The notes below the pieces were generated by a model. That model was not told the origin of the DNA, did no database searches, and saw nothing but the letters and a program-made list of their open reading frames with translations. 40,366 bases of DNA from Lachnospiraceae bacterium (GTDB lineage Bacteria > Bacillota > Clostridia > Lachnospirales > Lachnospiraceae). Below, piece by piece: positions 35,436 through 40,366 of this stretch (position 1 is its first letter; each line of letters opens with the position of its first letter). Both the position numbers and the translations under genes were made by a program. The stretch is from contig JAFORL010000193.1 in assembly GCA_017393285.1 (NCBI GenBank), positions 1 to 40,366 of the forward strand, given 5' to 3'.

Positions 35436-35473
35436 CTTTATTTCTAATCCTCTTCCTGTATATCATTTGTAAT
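35436..35473 (-). repeat. Extra copy of the queA gene end
   Basis: This segment repeats 35499-35536 (last codons and stop of queA) with two or three changes, displaced by 63 bases. Read leftward in frame after the real stop it gives ITNDIQEED and a stop, against [11 protein letters not shown] in the gene. Weaker similarity extends to the preceding FGDAMF codons. Confidence 0.75.
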
Positions 35474-35500
35474 GCCTAACATAATGCTTCCGCATTTTCT

Positions 35501-36568
35501 TTATTTCTGATCCTGTTCCTGTATATCATTTGTAATAAACATGGCATCTCCAAAAGAGAAAAAGCGATATTTTTCTTCTACTGCTTCTTTATATGCCTCT
35601 AAAACATGTTCCCGTCCTGCCAAAGCAGAAACCAACATCAATAAAGTAGACTCCGGCAAATGAAAATTAGTAATGAGACAATCTAATACCTTGAATTGAT
35701 ATCCCGGATATATAAATATATCTGTATTGCCACAACCGGCTATCACTTTACCATTTTCATCTGCTGCCGACTCTATGGTTCTACAACTGGTGGTTCCTAC
35801 ACAAATCACTCGATTTCCGGCTTCTTTGGTTGCATTAATCAAATCTGCAGCTTCCGAATCCACCTGATAAAATTCTGTATGCATATGATGTTCCAAAACA
35901 TTTTCAACTTTTACAGGACGAAACGTACCTAAGCCTACATGCAAGGTTACGTATGCCAATTTTACACCCATATCTTGAATTTCCTGCAACAGCTCTTTTG
36001 TAAAATGCAAACCTGCCGTAGGGGCGGCAGCAGAACCCTCAAATTTCGCATAAACTGTCTGATAGCGATTCTTATCTTCTAACTGATGGGTAATATAGGG
36101 TGGCAAGGGCATCTGTCCTAATTGGTCTAAAATTTCCTCAAAAATACCCTCATAATAAAATTTTACCAAACGATTTCCATCTTCTTGTACCTTGATAATT
36201 TCACCTCTTAGCAAACCATTTCCAAAAAGAATCTGTGCACCCTCTCTGGCTTTTTTCCCTGGCTTTACTAAAGTTTCCCATACATCATTTTCCATACGTT
36301 TCAACAATAGCAACTCCACTTTGGCTCCAGTCTGGGCTTTTTCCCCAATCAACCGCGCTGGAATTACCTTTGTATTATTCAATACTAAGCAATCTCCCGG
36401 CTTTAAATACTGTTTTATTTTTCGAAATACCTGATGTTTTCTCTCACCGGTTTTTTTATCTAAAACTAACAATCTGGAACTGGCACGATCTTGTAAAGGA
36501 TCCTGTGCGATTTGTTCCTGTGGCAAATCAAAATAATAGTCTTTTGTCTGTAATCCTATATTTTCCAT
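35501..36568 (-). CDS. queA: tRNA preQ1(34) S-adenosylmethionine ribosyltransferase-isomerase
   Basis: QueA transfers and isomerises the ribose of SAM onto preQ1 in tRNA, the penultimate step of queuosine synthesis. The 355 residues match E. coli QueA (356). Family segments [32 protein letters not shown], the [15 protein letters not shown] active-site stretch, [14 protein letters not shown] and [16 protein letters not shown] are present. Other queuosine genes are not adjacent. It has its own promoter at 36611-36639. Just past the stop a second, degenerate copy of its last codons occurs. Confidence 0.96.
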   Translation of the reverse strand: MENIGLQTKDYYFDLPQEQIAQDPLQDRASSRLLVLDKKTGERKHQVFRKIKQYLKPGDCLVLNNTKVIPARLIGEKAQTGAKVELLLLKRMENDVWETLVKPGKKAREGAQILFGNGLLRGEIIKVQEDGNRLVKFYYEGIFEEILDQLGQMPLPPYITHQLEDKNRYQTVYAKFEGSAAAPTAGLHFTKELLQEIQDMGVKLAYVTLHVGLGTFRPVKVENVLEHHMHTEFYQVDSEAADLINATKEAGNRVICVGTTSCRTIESAADENGKVIAGCGNTDIFIYPGYQFKVLDCLITNFHLPESTLLMLVSALAGREHVLEAYKEAVEEKYRFFSFGDAMFITNDIQEQDQK

Positions 36569-36610
36569 TGGTAAAACGCTCCTTATCTATTGCTTTTCCT
36601 GCAACATCTA

Positions 36611-36639
36611 ATTATACCCTACTCTTCTGTAAATGTAAA
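36611..36639 (-). promoter_or_regulatory. Promoter of queA
   Basis: On the minus strand TTTACA, a 17-base spacer and a perfect TATAAT lie about 45 bases before the queA ATG. Confidence 0.7.
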
Positions 36640-36673
36640 CCAAATGTAACTGTGTAAATAGAACGAACTATTA

Positions 36674-36700
36674 TTCCCAACTGTAGCCTGCTATTGGGAA
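36674..36700. repeat. Short hairpin in the queA/DUF6512 divergent region
   Basis: TTCCCAA and TTGGGAA pair perfectly around 13 bases, about 65 bases before the broken DUF6512-like gene. There is no T run after it, so an operator or leader hairpin is more likely than a terminator. Confidence 0.35.
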
Positions 36701-36764
36701 CGGATTAGAACAAAAATACATATTTTTAGCAAACCATACATATCTTACTGCAGGAGGTGTTATA

Positions 36765-37259
36765 ATGCAAAAATTAAAAACAAATTTATTGGTTGGTTTT
36801 CTCTGAACTTCTATTGCAGGTACACTCTTTCATTTTGTGTACGATTGGACAGGACAAAATCCTTGGATTGGACTATTTTTCCCTATCAACGAGTCCACCT
36901 TTGAACACATGAAACTCATTTTTTTCCCTAGTCTTTTATACTTACCTATTGTCTATTATTATTTACAGCAATCCTATCCTGATCTTGTACGAACCCTATG
37001 TCAAAATATATTATTCAGTACCTGGCTGCTCCCTGTTTTATTCTATACCTATACAGGCATCATAGGAAAAAATTATGCGCCTGTAGATATCTCTTTATTT
37101 TTCATCTGTGTCGGTCTCCTATTCTGGCGCAGTTACAAAAATGCCAACAAAAAAACTGATTCTATATACCCTTACCTGGTTTTTGCAATGGCTATTTTGT
37201 TTCTGGCATGTACTTATACCCATCCTGCAATCGGATTATTTGCAAATCCTGTAGAATAA
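36765..37259 (+). pseudogene. DUF6512-like membrane protein gene with premature TGA
   Basis: An ATG at 36765 stands six bases after a perfect AGGAGGTG site. The reading frame MQKLKTNLLVGFL is interrupted by TGA at 36804-36806 (codon 14) and continues in the same frame to TAA at 37257. The continuation (TSIAGTLFHFVYDW, GLFFPINESTFEHMKL, several hydrophobic helices) looks like a complete DUF6512-type membrane protein of about 164 residues. A restart at the GTG at 36837 would lose the first helix and has no good binding site. TGG to TGA is the simplest change. Because the rest of the frame is intact, the mutation is recent or the base is a sequencing error. Confidence 0.7.
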
Positions 37260-37285
37260 ATCATTCCTCCCCCATCCCCTTAGGT

Positions 37286-38176
37286 CTATCGCATCAGATC
37301 CATCACATTCAACTTGCCCCATCCCTGTCTAAAATGGGGCAATCCCATAGAAATTGCCGTTTCTTTGATTCTAATTTTCACTTCTCGTGTGGTCATATGG
37401 GGATAACGTTGTAACAACAAAGCAATGCTTCCACTTACAATTGGTGTTGCCATAGAAGTTCCACTTTTTCTTGTATATAATTGGGAAGTTCCTTTTCCAT
37501 TACAACTCATAATGTTACTTCCCATCGTAACAACATCTGGTTTTTTTATACAATCTACAGTAGGTCCTCTACCTGAATAGCCATCCACCATCCTGCCATG
37601 CATTTCCACCCCTTCATCATCCCAGACACCAACGGTAATCACCTTTCTACTATTTCCCGGTGCCCCAATACTCTGCAACTCCGGTCCTTGATTTCCCGCA
37701 GCAACACATACAACAATACCTGCATCCCATAAATCTTCCACTTTTTTTACCAGTTCAGAATCTCCCCGCATATGCATCGCAGCACCCAAAGAAATATTTG
37801 CGATTTTTATATGATAGGTTTGTTGATGGCACAAAACCCAATCTATCCCTTGTATGATACTTTTTAATTTTCCATTTCCATTGGCATCTAATATTTTTAC
37901 GATTACCAATTTCCCACCAGGTGCTACCCCTTGATATTTTTTTCTGGATGCCACGCCTGTCCCTGCAAGAATACCTGCAATATGTGTACCATGTCCATTA
38001 TCATCATAACAATTTCTTCTTCCATTCACACAATCCAAAAACGCCAGTACCTGTCCCTTTAAATCCGGATGTTTATGATTTACCCCTGTATCAAAAATCA
38101 CAGTAGTAACCCCTTCTCCCACGTATCCTTGTTGATAGATTTTATCTAATTGCAATGCTGTCCTGACTCGATTCAA
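37286..38176 (-). CDS. Subtilisin-like serine protease (S8), no signal peptide
   Basis: The 296-residue S8 peptidase has its catalytic triad in TVIFDTGVNHKHPD (D29), DDNGHGTHIAG (H62) and SGTSMATPIVSGS (S241), with the oxyanion asparagine region AAGNQGPELQS between them. No signal peptide or prodomain is seen, so it resembles the intracellular subtilisins. The start is taken as TTG at 38176 because AAAGGAGTG lies six bases before it; an ATG at 38230 adds 18 residues but its purine run abuts the codon. It is convergent with the broken DUF6512-like gene. Confidence 0.88.
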   Translation of the reverse strand: MNRVRTALQLDKIYQQGYVGEGVTTVIFDTGVNHKHPDLKGQVLAFLDCVNGRRNCYDDNGHGTHIAGILAGTGVASRKKYQGVAPGGKLVIVKILDANGNGKLKSIIQGIDWVLCHQQTYHIKIANISLGAAMHMRGDSELVKKVEDLWDAGIVVCVAAGNQGPELQSIGAPGNSRKVITVGVWDDEGVEMHGRMVDGYSGRGPTVDCIKKPDVVTMGSNIMSCNGKGTSQLYTRKSGTSMATPIVSGSIALLLQRYPHMTTREVKIRIKETAISMGLPHFRQGWGKLNVMDLMR

Positions 38177-38354
38177 ATGTTTCACTCCTTTTATAATTAA
38201 GTAAGTAACCCTATTGGCCACACTTTGCATACCCTTCCAGGCAACCAGTTACATGCATGAAATCATGTTTTTTGTAACATCTTTTTATTTTTCAGGAAAG
38301 TATACAAGCTCTCCTGCATAGAATAAGATTGTAAAAAGAATTTGGAGGTTGGCT

Positions 38355-38561
38355 ATGAGTGATTTAGCTGCAACAAACTGTAACACCGGATGTGGATGTA
38401 ATAATGATGGAGGATGTTCTTGTATTTTGTGGATTCTGTTGTTAAGCTGCTGCTGCGGAAACAATGGTTTCGGTGGTTTTGGCGGATGCAATGGAGATTC
38501 CAATAGTCTCATCTGGATTATCCTAATTCTATGCTGCTGTAATGGAAATCTTTCTTTCTAA
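38355..38561 (+). CDS. HCB13-like high-cysteine small protein
   Basis: This 68-residue protein has Cys-rich clusters (TNCNTGCGCNNDGGCSC and two CCC runs) alternating with two short hydrophobic stretches (ILWILLLSCCC and SLIWIILILCCC) and a Gly/Asn-rich middle. It matches the small Clostridia proteins that databases name chorion class high-cysteine HCB protein 13. Their function is unknown; the composition suggests a structural, perhaps spore-associated or membrane-bound, cross-linked protein. GGAGG lies six bases before the ATG at 38355. It ends 9 bases from a convergent small gene. Confidence 0.8.
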   Translation: MSDLAATNCNTGCGCNNDGGCSCILWILLLSCCCGNNGFGGFGGCNGDSNSLIWIILILCCCNGNLSF

Positions 38562-38570
38562 GATTACTTA

Positions 38571-38744
38571 CTAGGCTTTCTTAATCGAAGTAGCTATTCT
38601 AGAGCCAACATCCCAAACTGTTGGCTCTACCTTGTTTTCTGCATTTTCATAACTGATGATTTGTTTTCCCTCTAAACAATTTCGATCGACTTCATAAATC
38701 GTATTATCTTCAATCACCAAATAACTTCTTTCTTCCAGCTTCAT
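38571..38744 (-). CDS. 57-residue hypothetical protein
   Basis: An ATG at 38744 with AAGGAA seven bases before it opens a frame of 57 codons (MKLEERSYLVIEDNTIYEVD...SRIATSIKKA) ending in TAG. The beginning looks like a beta-hairpin (SYLVIEDNTIYEVD) and the end is basic. I do not recognise the family. It contains, around codons 39-48, a perfect 10-pair hairpin that serves as a terminator-like structure for the convergent HCB13-like gene. Coding is supported by start, binding site and protein-like composition. Confidence 0.6.
   Translation of the reverse strand: MKLEERSYLVIEDNTIYEVDRNCLEGKQIISYENAENKVEPTVWDVGSRIATSIKKA
38601..38628 (+). terminator. Terminator-like hairpin for the HCB13-like gene
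   Basis: AGAGCCAACA and TGTTGGCTCT pair perfectly around eight bases, followed by ACCTTGTTTT. It lies 40 bases after the HCB13-like stop but inside the 57-residue gene on the other strand. Confidence 0.55.
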
Positions 38745-38849
38745 ATTTTTTCCTTCCCCAATTCATACATATTGTAGACCTATTTCTTTTTCTTTGTTAT
38801 ATTCTATGCATATTTCACAGATTTGTCCCACTTTTCTGAAAATCCACAG

Positions 38850-38878
38850 TTGCAACCATTTTACATTTTTTATATAAT
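38850..38878 (+). promoter_or_regulatory. Promoter of aroC
   Basis: TTGCAA, a 17-base spacer and TATAAT lie about 85 bases before the aroC ATG. Confidence 0.65.
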
Positions 38879-38961
38879 AAAGATTATATGAAACACTTGA
38901 AAAAAAGCTGTTAGCACATTGGCTTTCAGATATCGTTTACATAAAGAAAGGAAGTTATATT

Positions 38962-40062
38962 ATGGCAGGATCACATTACGGTAATCATTTTCGAATTTCA
39001 ACATGGGGAGAATCCCACGGCAAAGGAATTGGCGTAGTTGTAGACGGTTGCCCTGCTGGATTATATTTAGATGAAGCACGTATTCAACCATTTATGAACC
39101 GCAGAAAACCAGGTACAACCAAGTATTCCACACCTAGAAAAGAAGGCGATGAAATTGAAATTCTTTCCGGTGTATTTGAAGGACGTACCACTGGCACTCC
39201 AATTTCCATGATTGTTCGAAATACTTCTCAACGCTCACAGGATTATAGCGAAATAGCAAGTTATTATCGTCCTGGACACGCAGATTATTCCTTTGATCAA
39301 AAATATGGTTTCCGTGATTATCGGGGTGGGGGACGTTCTTCCGGACGTGAAACCATCGGTCGTGTAGCCGGCGGCGCAATTGCTTCCCTTGTGCTTCAAA
39401 CCGTTGGAATTGAAGTATGTGCATATACCAAGTCCATTGGACCTATTACGATTGATTACGCAAACTGTGATAAAGCAAACATTTCTCAAAGTCCACTTTA
39501 TATGCCGGATTTACAGGCATCCGCTCAGGCAGAAGATTATTTAGCAGAAACCATGCAACAACAAAACTCTACCGGTGGTATTATAGAATGTATTGTTTCC
39601 GGTATGCCTGCAGGCATAGGAGAACCAGTCTTTGAAAAATTAGATGCCAATATCGCCAAAGGCATCATGTCTATTGGTGCTGTGAAAGGTGTGGAATTTG
39701 GATCTGGTTTTCAGGCTGCTACCATGTATGGTAGTGAAAATAATGACAGTTTCTTCATGAGTGAACGAGGTGTACAAAAGAAAACCAACCATGCCGGTGG
39801 AATCTTAGGTGGTATCAGCGACGGCTCCGAAATCATTGTAAGAGCTGCCATAAAGCCTACCCCTTCTATTGCCAGCACCCAATCCACCATATCAAATAAT
39901 GGTGAAAATATTGATATCAACATCAAAGGAAGACATGATCCCATCATTGTACCTCGTGCTGTAGTTGTAGTAGAATCTATGGTAGCAATGACAATCCTAG
40001 ATATGTTATTCGAAAATATGAGCAGTCGTATGGATCGATTTGTCCAATTTTATCAAAAATAA
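38962..40062 (+). CDS. aroC: Chorismate synthase
   Basis: AroC eliminates phosphate from EPSP to form chorismate, needing reduced FMN. The 366 residues show all three family signatures: GESHGKGIGVVVDGCPAG (15-32), RDYRGGGRSSGRET (near 116-129, FMN and substrate contacts) and the C-terminal GRHDPIIVPRAVVVVE region. AGGAAG precedes the ATG. It is a single gene with its own promoter. Its product feeds TyrA, encoded 3.7 kb upstream. A hairpin-dense stretch with repeat copy B follows. Confidence 0.97.
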   Translation: MAGSHYGNHFRISTWGESHGKGIGVVVDGCPAGLYLDEARIQPFMNRRKPGTTKYSTPRKEGDEIEILSGVFEGRTTGTPISMIVRNTSQRSQDYSEIASYYRPGHADYSFDQKYGFRDYRGGGRSSGRETIGRVAGGAIASLVLQTVGIEVCAYTKSIGPITIDYANCDKANISQSPLYMPDLQASAQAEDYLAETMQQQNSTGGIIECIVSGMPAGIGEPVFEKLDANIAKGIMSIGAVKGVEFGSGFQAATMYGSENNDSFFMSERGVQKKTNHAGGILGGISDGSEIIVRAAIKPTPSIASTQSTISNNGENIDINIKGRHDPIIVPRAVVVVESMVAMTILDMLFENMSSRMDRFVQFYQK

Positions 40063-40366
40063 AGAGACAGAACTGCCGGGCAGCACCTATACAATCCGAA
40101 GTTTGCGTGGAGAAGAGTTACCGTTTCCGGTCTGTCAGGATTCACACGCATACAGAACAGGTTATCAACTAGATCTGTTTTATAGCAAGTGTACTTGCAG
40201 AAACAATCTGCTGATAACACCTTCAGAACAAAGAGTTTTGCTTGCAAAACTCTAGCGCGACCGCGGTATTGCGCAGCAATTAACTCCATCTCCGCGGTCT
40301 GCGCATCCTCGCGGAGCGTTTTTTATGTAATAGGTAATTGCATCGCAATTTCCTATTACATAAAAA
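40063..40366. other. Hairpin-dense stretch after aroC
   Basis: No gene is supported. It holds nested inverted repeats at 40160-40218 (GTTATCA/TGATAAC outside, the self-complementary GCAAGTGTACTTGC inside), a GAGTTTTGC/GCAAAACTC hairpin at about 40233-40252 and repeat copy B to the window end. Confidence 0.7.
40222..40366 (+). repeat. Long structured repeat, copy B (runs to the window end)
   Basis: Positions 40246-40366 match 19129-19249 with one mismatch (T at 40361 for C). Before this it has 15 bases that copy A lacks, completing the palindrome GAGTTTTGC-TT-GCAAAACTC. The terminator CTCCGCG...CGCGGAG plus T run is conserved at 40290-40324. The repeat may continue past the window. Confidence 0.9.

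Noticed and set aside
36804..36806. TGA as selenocysteine or reassigned tryptophan
   Set aside because: TGA ends cheR and the 23330-23647 gene and TGG is used for Trp elsewhere. No stable SECIS-like hairpin follows, and the residue would lie in a membrane helix of a protein not known to contain selenium.
38317..38325. Sigma-K-type -10 (CATAGAATA) before the HCB13-like gene
   Set aside because: The -10 fits CATAnnnTA but no AC lies 16-17 bases upstream, so the promoter is not supported.
1..40366. CRISPR array, prophage, toxin-antitoxin or defence island
   Set aside because: No regularly spaced repeats, no phage or nuclease genes. The XRE regulator has no toxin-like partner beside it, and the SEC-C gene is convergent and separated by repeats.

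Overview
The window is a low-GC, gene-dense stretch of a Clostridia chromosome, most likely from Lachnospiraceae. The evidence is the plsX-acpP-rnc-smc-ftsY string, the ispH/S1/cmk/HI0933-flavoprotein/pgsA/rimO/folD string, a CwlC-like sporulation amidase, small Lachnospiraceae-type proteins (high-cysteine HCB13-like, DUF6514-like, DUF6512-like) and a pyrB-pyrI pair with a regulatory subunit. A chemotaxis methyltransferase (cheR) and a response regulator with an intact HD-GYP domain suggest a motile, c-di-GMP-using cell. TGA is a normal stop here: cheR and the gene at 23330-23647 end with it. I see no phage, insertion sequence, CRISPR array, rRNA or tRNA.

Layout. 1-51: first codons of a threonine dehydratase (minus). 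710-2734: a zinc-ribbon membrane protein with an acidic tail. 2959-10225 (minus): plsX, acpP, rnc, smc, ftsY, covering lipid synthesis, RNA processing, chromosome condensation and the SRP receptor. 10355-11131: cheR. 11366-18956 (minus): amidase, folD, rimO, pgsA, HI0933-type flavoprotein, cmk, ispH, S1-domain protein, with ispH and S1 overlapping by 31 bases. 19340-21625: aconitase-family hydratase. 21866-23217 (plus): pyrB-pyrI. 23330-26580 (minus): histidine kinase, REC-HD-GYP regulator and a small unknown. 26743-28454: XRE regulator, SEC-C protein, small two-helix membrane protein. 28529-31110 (minus): DUF6514-like gene, yigZ, rarA. 31613-35211 (plus): class A PBP and tyrA. 35501-38744: queA, a broken DUF6512-like gene, a subtilisin-like protease, the HCB13-like protein and a 57-codon gene. 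38962-40062: aroC.

The genes are mostly housekeeping, and I found no convincing new multi-gene system. The unusual content lies between genes. (a) A family of about 32-bp palindromes, each built of two 14-base arms near GTAACAGTTCAGCC, has four clear copies and one decayed copy. (b) A repeat at 19121-19249 and 40222-40366 is identical at 120 of 121 positions in its core and contains a terminator whose stem competes with another perfect stem. (c) A long palindrome of about 85 bp occurs at 249-332 and, inverted, at 27189-27276. (d) Two genes (queA and the HD-GYP gene) have a second copy of their last codons and stop just downstream. (e) One gene has a premature TGA behind a perfect ribosome binding site. 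Promoters, terminators and start choices were read by eye; none was tested by computation.
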